The notes beneath the pieces were generated by a model. That model had not been told where the DNA came from. It made no database searches and worked only from the letters and a program-made list of their open reading frames with translations. Both the position numbers and the translations under genes were made by a program. 64,000 nucleotides of DNA from Streptomyces spororaveus (GTDB lineage Bacteria > Actinomycetota > Actinomycetes > Streptomycetales > Streptomycetaceae), in the NCBI RefSeq assembly GCF_016755875.1, contig NZ_BNED01000005.1, positions 7,701,501-7,765,500 on the forward strand, in the 5' to 3' direction. How positions within the stretch are numbered: the first letter of the stretch is position 1; every line of letters begins with the position of its first letter. This document shows positions 26,160 to 34,146 of this stretch, in pieces.

Positions 26160-27167
26160 ATGAGCAGAGACACACGCGTCCCCGCATCCATCACCAGCGC
26201 GGACGTGGCCCGCCTCGCCGGGGTGTCACGTGCCACGGTCTCCTTCGTCCTCAACGACACCCAGGGCCACCGGGTGAGCGCCGGCACCCGTGCCCGGGTG
26301 CTCGACGCGGCCAAGCAGCTCGGTTACGTACCGCACGCCGCCGCCCGGTCCCTGCGCGCGGGCCGCAGCAACCTCGTCCTGATGCCCTCGTCGATCTCCG
26401 CGATCGGCCGCCTCGTCAGCGACTGGGTCGACGATCTGCACAGCGAGCTCGAGCGGTACGGCTACACCGCCGTGCTGCACGCGGGCCGCTTCGCCGACCC
26501 CCTCGACGCCGCCCGCGCCTGGGCCGAACTGCGCCCCGCGGCCGTCGTCGCCCTGGACGGCGACCGCTTCACTCCCCAGGCGGCGGAGGTACTGGTCCGC
26601 GCGGGCGCGCGCGGCCTGCTGGCCTTCGCCTCCCACCCCGTCGAGGGCGTGCACACCATCGACTTCGACCACACCCGCATCGGCGCCACCGCGGCCGAGC
26701 ACCTCATCGCACGCGGCCGGTCCCGGATCGGCGTGGTCATGCCCCAGGAACGCGGCCTCGGCACCCTCGCCGAGCCCCGCCTCGCGGGCGCCGAGTCGGT
26801 GGCGGCCCGGCACATGGCCACCGTCACCCCGGTGGAACTGTCCTACACCCGGGAGTCCGCGAGCGCGCTCGCCCGGAGCTGGCGCGGCCTCGGCCTGGAC
26901 GCCGTCTTCACCTACAACGACGAGTACGCCGCCCTGCTGCTGCACGCGCTGCAGGCCGAGGGCATCACCGTGCCGGACGAGGTCGCCCTGGTCGGCTGCG
27001 ACGACCTCGTCCTCTCCACGCTCCTGCAGCCCGCGCTCACCACGGTCCGGCTGGACATGCCGTCGGCCGCGCAGATCGCGGACGCCGTGCACGAGCTCAT
27101 CGAGACCGGGACGGCGGCGCCGCTGCCTGCCGTGAAGCCCGTTCTGGTGCACCGCCTGACCTCCTGA
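26160..27167 (+). CDS. LacI-family transcriptional regulator
   Basis: A 335-residue repressor. The LacI HTH lies at residues 10-30 (TSADVARLAGVSRATVSFVLN), a hinge helix (LGYVPHAAARSLRAGRSN) follows, and then a periplasmic-binding-like effector domain (AALLLHALQAEGITVPDEVALVGCDD). The ATG follows AAGGAG at some distance and AGGGACG closer. It lies 79 bp after the carboxylesterase, possibly in one unit, and a CGTGTAAC motif (26083-26090) sits in that gap. An ester- or sugar-derived effector is likely but not known. Confidence 0.92.
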   Translation: MSRDTRVPASITSADVARLAGVSRATVSFVLNDTQGHRVSAGTRARVLDAAKQLGYVPHAAARSLRAGRSNLVLMPSSISAIGRLVSDWVDDLHSELERYGYTAVLHAGRFADPLDAARAWAELRPAAVVALDGDRFTPQAAEVLVRAGARGLLAFASHPVEGVHTIDFDHTRIGATAAEHLIARGRSRIGVVMPQERGLGTLAEPRLAGAESVAARHMATVTPVELSYTRESASALARSWRGLGLDAVFTYNDEYAALLLHALQAEGITVPDEVALVGCDDLVLSTLLQPALTTVRLDMPSAAQIADAVHELIETGTAAPLPAVKPVLVHRLTS

Positions 27168-27188
27168 CCTCCTGACCTCCTGAGCGGC

Positions 27189-27689
27189 GTGCATACTGCT
27201 GCGATCCTGCTGCAATGGATCGCCGAGGTGGCGGACGAGCCCCTGGCGCTCGAACCGGCCGACCGGCAGGTGGAGCGGGAGACCAACACCTGGTGTCCGA
27301 GCGTGGCCGACGGGGACAGGGAGTCGCTGTCCGTCGCGGAGGTGGTGGCAGCCTTCGAGCGGACCGCCGCCGCCCTTCGGGGACGCGTTCGCGGGCTGGG
27401 CTTCACCGGGGCGGCGACCTTCTACGTGTGGCACGACGAGCAAGCCGGTCAGCTCCGGTGCTCGACCGGTTCGGTACCCCCGGAGGCGTTGCCGTTCGGG
27501 CGCGGCTACGTGACCTGCACCGACCTCGGCCCGGTGGTGGAGGGGTTCCTGACCGGCGGCGGGCCGCGGATCGCCGCCGGGGCGGACCTGGAAGAGGCGG
27601 AGCGCGGCACGGAGGGGATCGCCCCCGGCCCGGACCCGCAGTGCGCACCCCTCCCGGTCTGGGTCAGCGGCGTCGGAGCCGCACCCTGA
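27189..27689 (+). CDS. Hypothetical protein (166 aa)
   Basis: I do not recognise this protein. It is soluble, has no signal peptide and contains a helix with VAEVVAAFERTAAALRGRVRGLGF followed by a beta-rich stretch (AATFYVWHDEQAGQLRCSTGS). The start is a GTG at 27189, 19 bp after the LacI stop, without a strong ribosome site. Codon usage is consistent with a real gene. The 261-bp gap that follows, before the convergent SMI1 gene, holds no supported feature. Confidence 0.5.
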   Translation: MHTAAILLQWIAEVADEPLALEPADRQVERETNTWCPSVADGDRESLSVAEVVAAFERTAAALRGRVRGLGFTGAATFYVWHDEQAGQLRCSTGSVPPEALPFGRGYVTCTDLGPVVEGFLTGGGPRIAAGADLEEAERGTEGIAPGPDPQCAPLPVWVSGVGAAP

Positions 27690-27950
27690 CCGGCGCCGCC
27701 CGCTGGACGTGATCGTCCTGTCCTCGGTGGTCCTGATCGCGGCCGGCCGCGTCGGCGTCGGCGCCCGTCACCACCCGCATGCCCGCGGTCGCCGCGTCCC
27801 GGTCCGTGGAACTCGCCGCTCACGCCCCCGAGCGGCGCCACGTTCGCCGGCACGGCCCAGGCCCGGCCGTGCGCACCGCCCCGGCGAGGGCCCTGCCCTG
27901 CGGTGACCGGAGGCAGCCCGGCCCCGAAGGCCGGCCTCAGGGAGCCGCTC

Positions 27951-29162
27951 TCACCAATACGCGCCGGCGTCCCAGGCGGCGAACCCGGCGCATTCCACCG
28001 GGTCGTCGCTCACGTCCAGGCCGGGCAGGCCCGCGGTCGCAAGGGTGCCGCGCTGCCAGGCGAGCAGGGTGTCGATCAGACCGCCCTCCAGCGGCGGCCC
28101 CTGCCGGGCGTGGCGGGGCCACACCACCAGCGGCCAGGCCTCGGGGTCGGCGCCCTCGGTGAGCCAGCCGAGCTGGTCCCCGTCGACGGAGTTGGCGAAG
28201 GGAAGGAAGCCGCCCGGCTCGGGCCATACGGCCAGCGGCTGCTCGTCCGGATACGAGGCCTTGAGCTCCCGGTAACCGTCGAGGACGTCCTTGACGTTGA
28301 TGACGAAACGCCGCTCGTGGTCGCGGGTGCGCAGGGGAGTGAAGAAGCGCAGCCACCGACTCCAGCAGCCCGCCCCGTACCGCTCCATGAGCGTGACGTA
28401 CTCCCTCGGCAGGACCGTTCCGAGCTCCGCGAAGAGCGCCTCCCAGCTGTCTCCGCCCAGACAGGGCTCGGCCGGCGGGGGAGACAGGAGCTCCAGGGCC
28501 TCCAGGCCGGTGCCGGTCCGCAGGGCGACGAGCCGCTGCGCCTCGGTCAGCCGCGGGACCTCGGGCGCCGGGGGTGCCCAGGGCCGGGCGTCCGGCAGGA
28601 AGGCGGTGCGGGCGAGCGAGCCGGGCAGCGGGCCCATCAACGGGCCGGGCGGTGAGGGGAGTTCCCAGCCGTCACGGACCGTGTGCCTCAGATACTCGGT
28701 CAGGGTGAGGTCGTAGGCGTGCCAGACGCGCAGCCCACTGCCCGGGATCACGCCCCGGTGGTGCACCACCACGCCCCACGCGTCGGGGTCGGCGGAGCGG
28801 GAGGTGTCCCAGAACAGCGTGTCCCCACCGCGGCTCACGCCCCAGGCGAGCAGCCCTCCGGGCTCGGGATGAACGGCGTACCGCTCCTCTTCGGGCAGAT
28901 GGCGCACCTGGATGCGCGCGGCGCGGTGGGTCTCGTGGAGCCAGGTGCCGTAGTCGAACCGGCCGGCCTCGGCACAGGGCGTGTGGATCCAGATGTACGC
29001 ACCGAAATCCACGGGACCGTACGCGTCCGCGAGCTGCTTGAAGTCCGACGGCAGACCGGCGGCGAGACCGAGCCAGGCCTCGACCGCCGGCCAGTCGGCG
29101 GCGACGGGAGAAGGCGGACGCTCGGGGTCCACGGTGGTGAAGTCTGCTGTACCCGGGTTCAT
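27951..29162 (-). CDS. SMI1/KNR4-family protein with two domains
   Basis: A 403-residue protein with two copies of the SMI1/KNR4 (SUKH) fold. The first opens DWPAVEAWLGLAAGLPSDFKQLADAYG; the second opens GDSWEALFAELGTVLPREYVTLMERYGAG. Each copy is followed by a GGLLAWGVSRGGD-like or GGFLPFANSVDGDQLGW strand block. SUKH proteins act as immunity proteins in polymorphic toxin systems or as general scaffolds. No toxin gene lies beside it, so an orphan immunity or housekeeping role is open. The ATG at 29162 is the first residue of the conserved region. Confidence 0.8.
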   Translation of the reverse strand: MNPGTADFTTVDPERPPSPVAADWPAVEAWLGLAAGLPSDFKQLADAYGPVDFGAYIWIHTPCAEAGRFDYGTWLHETHRAARIQVRHLPEEERYAVHPEPGGLLAWGVSRGGDTLFWDTSRSADPDAWGVVVHHRGVIPGSGLRVWHAYDLTLTEYLRHTVRDGWELPSPPGPLMGPLPGSLARTAFLPDARPWAPPAPEVPRLTEAQRLVALRTGTGLEALELLSPPPAEPCLGGDSWEALFAELGTVLPREYVTLMERYGAGCWSRWLRFFTPLRTRDHERRFVINVKDVLDGYRELKASYPDEQPLAVWPEPGGFLPFANSVDGDQLGWLTEGADPEAWPLVVWPRHARQGPPLEGGLIDTLLAWQRGTLATAGLPGLDVSDDPVECAGFAAWDAGAYW

Positions 29163-29297
29163 GATCCCCGATGCTATCCAGCGGCCGGACGCGGACGGCG
29201 CCCCAGAGGGCACGGCCCGTACCGGGCGCGGGCTCCGGCCCGGCCGGTCAGCGGCCCGGCCGGAGCCCGCGCCGCGGCGAGGCGGCCTGCGCCCGGG

Positions 29298-30062
29298 TCA
29301 CGCCGTGCCCGCACCCGCGGCCGCCCCCCGGCGGTCGTGGACACGGGCACGTTCCCGGGCGAGCGCCGGTCCGAACAGCCACCACGCCAGCAGACCCACT
29401 CCCGCGCCCGCCGCGGCCCCCGCCACGGTGTCGCTGAGCCAGTGCGCGTGCAGCCAGGTACGGCTCCACATCATGGCCAGCGTGAAGACCGCGCCCCCGG
29501 TCCACCACGCCCGCCGCCGGACGGCCGGGACCAGGAGCGCCCCGAGGACGACGACCAGGAGTGCCGCCGTGGCCGCGTGGCCGGACGGGAAGGAGCCGTG
29601 GTCGACGCGGACCAGCGGGTCGGCCGGGCGCGGCCGGTCCACCAGGTGCTTGAGGCCCTGGACCACGAGCGTGTTGCCGCCGACATGGGCCGCGAGCAGG
29701 AAGCAGGCCGAGACCCAGCGCCGGCGGACGAGCAGCAGGATCAGCAGGGAGAGCGGGAGGAGCGCCCCGACCGGCCCGCCGAACAGGTCCAGGGCCGAGG
29801 CGAGGGCCCGGTAGACCCCGTCGTGAGGGCCGCCCATCCAGATCAGCCAGCGGTCGTCGAGCTCCTGGAAGGGCGGCTCCGCGACGTCGGAGCGGACGAC
29901 GAGGGCCGGCAGTACGGCGGCACCCAGGAGCAGCAGACCCGTGACGAGGACGCCGCGGCCGGGCGGGGCCCCGGTCCCGGCGCGCCGGCCGGGCCCACCG
30001 GCCCGGTGAGGTGCGCGGGGTCTGCCGTGCGGGGTGACGGTGGTGGTCGGGTTGCCGGACAT
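29298..30062 (-). CDS. PAP2-family lipid phosphatase
   Basis: A 254-residue membrane phosphatase with five or six helices and an intact active site: KHLVDRPRP, FPSGHA and SRTWLHAHWLSD. It would dephosphorylate isoprenyl or lipid phosphates at the membrane's outer face. The N-terminal 35 residues are a cytoplasmic Arg/Pro-rich tail. It is paralogous to the double-Gln protein at 23622: the two share an FQ.LDDRW motif, the order of helices, and nearly the same third block. It follows an alpha/beta hydrolase on the same strand but a strong hairpin lies between. Confidence 0.9.
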   Translation of the reverse strand: MSGNPTTTVTPHGRPRAPHRAGGPGRRAGTGAPPGRGVLVTGLLLLGAAVLPALVVRSDVAEPPFQELDDRWLIWMGGPHDGVYRALASALDLFGGPVGALLPLSLLILLLVRRRWVSACFLLAAHVGGNTLVVQGLKHLVDRPRPADPLVRVDHGSFPSGHAATAALLVVVLGALLVPAVRRRAWWTGGAVFTLAMMWSRTWLHAHWLSDTVAGAAAGAGVGLLAWWLFGPALARERARVHDRRGAAAGAGTA

Positions 30063-30120
30063 GGCTGCCTCTCGTGACCGCGGCGGGGGCCCGCGGCCGG
30101 GTGTGCGGTGAAGGGAACGC

Positions 30121-30146
30121 GGGGGCGCGGCCGCGGCCGCGCCCCC
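30121..30146 (-). terminator. Hairpin terminator after the alpha/beta hydrolase
   Basis: A 12-bp perfect stem of pure G/C (30121-30132 with 30135-30146) with a 2-base loop, between the hydrolase stop and the PAP2 start. Confidence 0.55.
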
Positions 30147-30176
30147 GTGGTGGAACGGGGGCGCGGACCGGCGCCG

Positions 30177-31127
30177 TCAGGCTCCCGCGCCGAGGTGCCG
30201 CGCCAGGAAGGCCACGCCCCCCTCGACGATGGCGGGGATGTCGCGGGAGCCGAGGAAGATGTGGTCGGCGCCCTCCACGGGCTGGAGGACGACCTCGCCC
30301 CCGGCGTTCCTCAGGGCCTCGGCGAGGGCCTCGCTCTGGCTGTACGGGACCAGGCCGTCGTGCGTCCCGTGCACCAGCAGGAACGGCGGCGGGTTCGAGC
30401 CTTCGGCATGCGTCACGGGGCTCGCGGCCCGCGCCAGGTCAGGCCGCGCGGCGACGGTGGCGCCGAGCAGGGCCTCGTAGGGATCGGGGAAGTCCGTACC
30501 GGGCATGGCCGGCAGGGGGTGCTCGGCCAGGGTGACGAGGTCGCTGACGCCGTACCAGTCGACGACCGCGCGGACCCCGGTCTCGCCGGAGCCCACGCCC
30601 TGCGTGCCCTCCAGTGCGGCTCCCTGCGGGGTGCCGGGGCCGACGAGACCGGCGAGCGCTGCGAGGTGGCCGCCCGCGGACTCGCCCCAGACGCCGATCC
30701 GGTCGGGGTCGATGCCGAGGGCGTCGGCGAACGTGCGGACGTAGCGGATCGCGGCCTTCACGTCGTGCAGCTGGGCCGGGAAGGGCGCTTCGAGGCTGTG
30801 CCGGTAGTCGATGGAGACGAGTGCGAGGCCGGCGCCCAGTACCGCTCCGTGCAGCAGGTCGGCGGGGACGGTCGGCGGCGGGTAGCGGCGGTCGCCGTCC
30901 AGCCAGCCGCCGCCGTGGATCCAGACGACCGCGGGGAAGGGGCCCTCGCCCGCGGGTACCTGGACGTCGAGCAACCGGGGGCGGTAGCCGGGCGTGGTCG
31001 CGTAGGTGATCCCGTCGAAGCGGCGCACGCCGTCCGTGCCCGTCACCGGCGGTACCGGGGACCGGTACGGCGGGGGCGGCCAGGTCATGTCGGCGATGTC
31101 GATCCCGGCGGGGGGAGATTGCGTCAT
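30177..31127 (-). CDS. Alpha/beta hydrolase (hormone-sensitive-lipase type)
   Basis: A 316-residue esterase. The HGGGW oxyanion motif (VWIHGGGWLDGD), nucleophile GESAGG (IGVWGESAGGH) and a late HGTHDGLVP strand carrying the catalytic Asp/His region are all present. It is cytoplasmic, with no signal. The ATG at 31127 follows GGAAGG; the longer upstream frame crosses an AT-richer promoter region. A perfect TTACACGTGTAA palindrome lies 159 bp upstream, between this gene and the divergent ATPase gene. The substrate is probably a small ester or lactone. Confidence 0.88.
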   Translation of the reverse strand: MTQSPPAGIDIADMTWPPPPYRSPVPPVTGTDGVRRFDGITYATTPGYRPRLLDVQVPAGEGPFPAVVWIHGGGWLDGDRRYPPPTVPADLLHGAVLGAGLALVSIDYRHSLEAPFPAQLHDVKAAIRYVRTFADALGIDPDRIGVWGESAGGHLAALAGLVGPGTPQGAALEGTQGVGSGETGVRAVVDWYGVSDLVTLAEHPLPAMPGTDFPDPYEALLGATVAARPDLARAASPVTHAEGSNPPPFLLVHGTHDGLVPYSQSEALAEALRNAGGEVVLQPVEGADHIFLGSRDIPAIVEGGVAFLARHLGAGA

Positions 31128-31285
31128 TGCGGCCCTTCCAATGTCGGTGGTGTCCCGGGGTCCGGGTGTCCCGGTGCCGCGGCGGAGCGCGGAGCGGTGG
31201 TGGCTCTGTGGCCGGTGGGGCGGACGCAGGCTTCGCGTCGTTTGTCCGGAATGCTTGCGCGAGTCACCGGGGGAGGCGTAGCGTG

Positions 31286-31297
31286 TTACACGTGTAA
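31286..31297. promoter_or_regulatory. Perfect 12-bp palindrome TTACACGTGTAA
   Basis: It lies in the 286-bp gap between the divergent hydrolase (31127) and RsbW-like gene (31414). A second GTTACACGA copy lies at 31372-31380. It matches motifs at 23115 and 26083. The binding protein is unknown. Confidence 0.45.
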
Positions 31298-31413
31298 TCA
31301 AGGACTCTAGCGATGCGTTTCCGCTGACCACAAGCCCAGGGACGATCCAGATTCGGGATCAGTTACACGAGCTACTGCAGTGGCGGCGCCACCTTCCCCT
31401 CCGGGAGCACGTC

Positions 31414-31860
31414 ATGCTCACCATCGCCGACACCTCCGCGGCCCCCTCGGTCCGCAGCTACGTCCACTGGGTCGCCGACCCCGTCGCCGCGAGTGTTCCG
31501 CAGGTCAGGTCCCGTGTGCGCGCCACCCTCGACGGCTGGCGGGTGCCCGCCGAGGTGGTGGACGCCCTGCTGCTGGCCGTCAGTGAACTCGTCGGCAACG
31601 TGGTCCGGCACGCGGGCGGCGGTGCCGGGCGGATGAGGGTCGCCGTGTCGGCGGGCGGCGGCTGGATGCGGCTGGAGGTCGCCGACCGGGGTGCCGGCCT
31701 GCCGCGGCTGCCGTCCCCTCGCGCGGAGGTCGACCCGGAGTCCGAGAGTGGTCGCGGGCTGCTGATGGTGCAGCTGCTGACGGCCGAGCTCGGCGGTGAA
31801 CTCTCGGTTGTGGCACATGAGTTCGGCAAGTCGGTCCAGGTGCGCGTCCCCGTGTCCTGA
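31414..31860 (+). CDS. RsbW/SpoIIAB-like ATP-binding protein
   Basis: A 148-residue GHKL-fold single-domain protein. The N-box is AVSELVGNVVRHA, the G1-like box VADRGAGLPRLP, and the G2-like box SGRGLLMVQLL. These small kinases act as anti-sigma factors or partners of anti-anti-sigma proteins, and streptomycetes carry dozens. The gene stands alone, with no sigma factor or STAS protein adjacent. The start ATG follows CCGGGAGCACGTC. GTTACACGA lies 34 bp upstream of the start. Confidence 0.85.
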   Translation: MLTIADTSAAPSVRSYVHWVADPVAASVPQVRSRVRATLDGWRVPAEVVDALLLAVSELVGNVVRHAGGGAGRMRVAVSAGGGWMRLEVADRGAGLPRLPSPRAEVDPESESGRGLLMVQLLTAELGGELSVVAHEFGKSVQVRVPVS

Positions 31861-31919
31861 GGTGCGGTCCGGGGGGTCCCGGGCTGTCCGGAGGGGGCCG
31901 GAGGAGTCTCTCGGTCCGA

Positions 31920-31965
31920 CGCGATATCGCGAGATGTTGACGAGCGCCAAATATTCGACATACCT
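31920..31965 (+). promoter_or_regulatory. Promoter and palindrome of the aromatic operon
   Basis: A perfect 12-bp palindrome CGCGATATCGCG (31920-31931) precedes TTGACG (31937-31942), a 17-bp spacer and ATACCT (31960-31965). The start codon is at 32008. The spacer carries TATTCGACATA, similar to TTGCGACACAT and GTTCGACAAAA near 24414-24439. An IclR- or MarR-like regulator is plausible but none is adjacent. Confidence 0.6.
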
Positions 31966-32007
31966 TGCATCCATCTCCCCGCTGCTCCCTGATCGAGGTG
32001 CCGCCCC

Positions 32008-34146
32008 ATGGAGCTCTCCCCTTCCGCGTACGCCGACCCCTTCTGCCGGGACCGGCTTCCGCCTTCCTCTCTCTGGCCCCAACTCCACTTCGACCTACCG
32101 GAGTTGGAGTACCCGGACCGACTCAACTGCGCCCGGAGCCTGCTCGACGACGCCGTCGAGCGGCACGGCCCCGACCGCCCCTGTCTGCTCACCCCGACCG
32201 AGCGATGGACCTACGGCGAACTGCAGCACCGCGCCAACCAGGTCGCCCAGGTCCTCACCGAGGACTTCGGCCTCCGGCCGGGCAACCGCGTTCTGCTGCG
32301 CGGCCCCAACAACCCCTGGCTCGTCGCCGCCTGGTTCGGCGTCCTGAAGGCCGGCGGGGTCGCCGTCACCACCATGCCGCTGCTGCGCGCCGGAGAACTC
32401 GCCGAGCTCACCGACATCAGCCGGCCCGCGCTCGCCCTGTGCGACCACCGCTACGCCGACGAGCTCGACCCGGGCCGCCGCCCCGGTCTGCCCGCCCTGC
32501 CGGTCCTCACCTACGGGGGGCCCGGGCCGGAAGACCTGGCCGCACGCTGCGCCGCCAAGGACGGCCGGTTCACCACCGTGGTCACGGCCGCGGACGACGT
32601 GGCGCTGATCGCCTTCACCTCCGGTACCACCGGCCGCCCGAAGGCGACCCTGCACTTCCACCGCGACGTCCTGGCCAACGCCGACACGTTCTCCCGGCAC
32701 GTCCTCAAACCCCGCCCGGACGACGTCTTCACCGGCACGCCACCGCTGGCCTTCACCTTCGGGCTCGGTGGACTGGTGGTCTTCCCCCTCCACGCAGGAG
32801 CCGCCACCCTGCTGATCGAGCAGGCGGCCCCGCTGCGGCTGGCCGAGCTCGTCGCGGAGCACGGTGTGACCGTGCTCTTCACCGCGCCGACGGCCTACCG
32901 CGCGATCATGGAGGCCGGGGCGGTGGACCGGCTCGCCGGGCTGCGCCGCTGCGTGTCCGCCGGGGAGCCGCTGCCGGCCGCCGTGTGGCACGAGTTCCAC
33001 GCCGCCACGGGCCTGCGCATCATCGACGGCATCGGCGCCACCGAGATGCTGCACGTCTTCATCTCCGCGGCCGACGAGGACATCAGGCCCGGTTCCACCG
33101 GCCGTCCCGTTCCGGGCTACCGCGCCGCCGTGGTCGACGAGAACGGCGACCCCGTCCCCGACGGGCAGCCCGGCCTGCTCGCGGTCACCGGTCCCACCGG
33201 ATGCCGCTACCTGGAGGACCCGCGCCAGGCCTCGTACGTCAGGAACGGCTGGAACATCACCGGCGACACCTACATCCGCGACACGGAGGGGTACTTCTGG
33301 TACGTCGCCCGCAGCGACGACATGATCGTCTCCTCCGGCTACAACATCGCGGGCCCCGAGGTCGAGAAGGCCCTCGCCACCCACCCGTACGTCGAGGAGT
33401 GCGCGGTCGTCGGGGCCCCCGACGCCCGGCGCGGCATGCTCGTGAAGGCGTACGTGGTCCTGGGCGCGGGAGTCCCGGCGGACGGGGCGACCGTCCGCGA
33501 GCTCCAGACCCACGTCAAGCGGTCCATCGCCCCGTACAAGTACCCGAGGGCCGTGGAGTTCGTCACCGCGCTCCCGCGCACCGGCACCGGCAAGCTCCGG
33601 CGCGGTGAGCTGCGCGAACGCGCCCGCACCGACGCCGCCCCCACGCCGGGCCCGGTACCCGCCCCGGTACCCGCCCCGGCACCGGCCGAGCCGGCCGGCG
33701 TCGTCGTCGAACGCCGCGTCGAGTGGACCGACACCGACGCCGCCGGCCACTACCACCACTCCACCGTGGTGCGCTGGGTCGAGGCGGCCGAGGCCGTCCT
33801 GCTCCACCGCCTGGGCCTCTCGCACCTGTTCGGCAGCACGCCCCGGGTCCACTTCGAGGCCGACTACCGGGCCCGGCTCTGGTTCGGGGACGCCGTACGC
33901 ACCGAGCTCAAGGTCACGAAGGTCGGTACGGCCTCCCTGCACTACGCCTTCACCGTACGGGGCGCACAGGGCGTCGAGGCGGCCACCGGCCGCATGGTCA
34001 TCGCCCACTCCGCCGCCCACGCCACCGGGTCGACCCCCTGGCCCGCCGGGGTACGGGACCTGCTCGGCACGGCCGGACCGCAGCGACCGGAACTACTCAC
34101 CACCGCACCACCGTCAGGAGGCACGCCGTGCGCGTCGCAGTCATAG
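32008..34146 (+). CDS. Aryl-CoA ligase fused to a hotdog thioesterase
   Basis: A 712-residue fusion. Residues 1-540 are an acyl-adenylate ligase of the benzoate/2-aminobenzoate/salicylate-CoA type: P-loop TSGTTGRPKA near 204-213, a GIGATEMLH block, TGDTYIRD, and the C-terminal catalytic lysine in TGKLRRGEL near 528. A linker of repeated PVPAP units follows. Residues 565-690 form a 4-hydroxybenzoyl-CoA-thioesterase-like hotdog domain opening RVEWTDTDAAGHYHHS, with the catalytic Asp. One protein could thus load the aryl acid onto CoA and, after ring hydroxylation, release gentisate. It is first gene of the operon and overlaps the next by 19 bp. Confidence 0.88.
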   Translation: MELSPSAYADPFCRDRLPPSSLWPQLHFDLPELEYPDRLNCARSLLDDAVERHGPDRPCLLTPTERWTYGELQHRANQVAQVLTEDFGLRPGNRVLLRGPNNPWLVAAWFGVLKAGGVAVTTMPLLRAGELAELTDISRPALALCDHRYADELDPGRRPGLPALPVLTYGGPGPEDLAARCAAKDGRFTTVVTAADDVALIAFTSGTTGRPKATLHFHRDVLANADTFSRHVLKPRPDDVFTGTPPLAFTFGLGGLVVFPLHAGAATLLIEQAAPLRLAELVAEHGVTVLFTAPTAYRAIMEAGAVDRLAGLRRCVSAGEPLPAAVWHEFHAATGLRIIDGIGATEMLHVFISAADEDIRPGSTGRPVPGYRAAVVDENGDPVPDGQPGLLAVTGPTGCRYLEDPRQASYVRNGWNITGDTYIRDTEGYFWYVARSDDMIVSSGYNIAGPEVEKALATHPYVEECAVVGAPDARRGMLVKAYVVLGAGVPADGATVRELQTHVKRSIAPYKYPRAVEFVTALPRTGTGKLRRGELRERARTDAAPTPGPVPAPVPAPAPAEPAGVVVERRVEWTDTDAAGHYHHSTVVRWVEAAEAVLLHRLGLSHLFGSTPRVHFEADYRARLWFGDAVRTELKVTKVGTASLHYAFTVRGAQGVEAATGRMVIAHSAAHATGSTPWPAGVRDLLGTAGPQRPELLTTAPPSGGTPCASQS

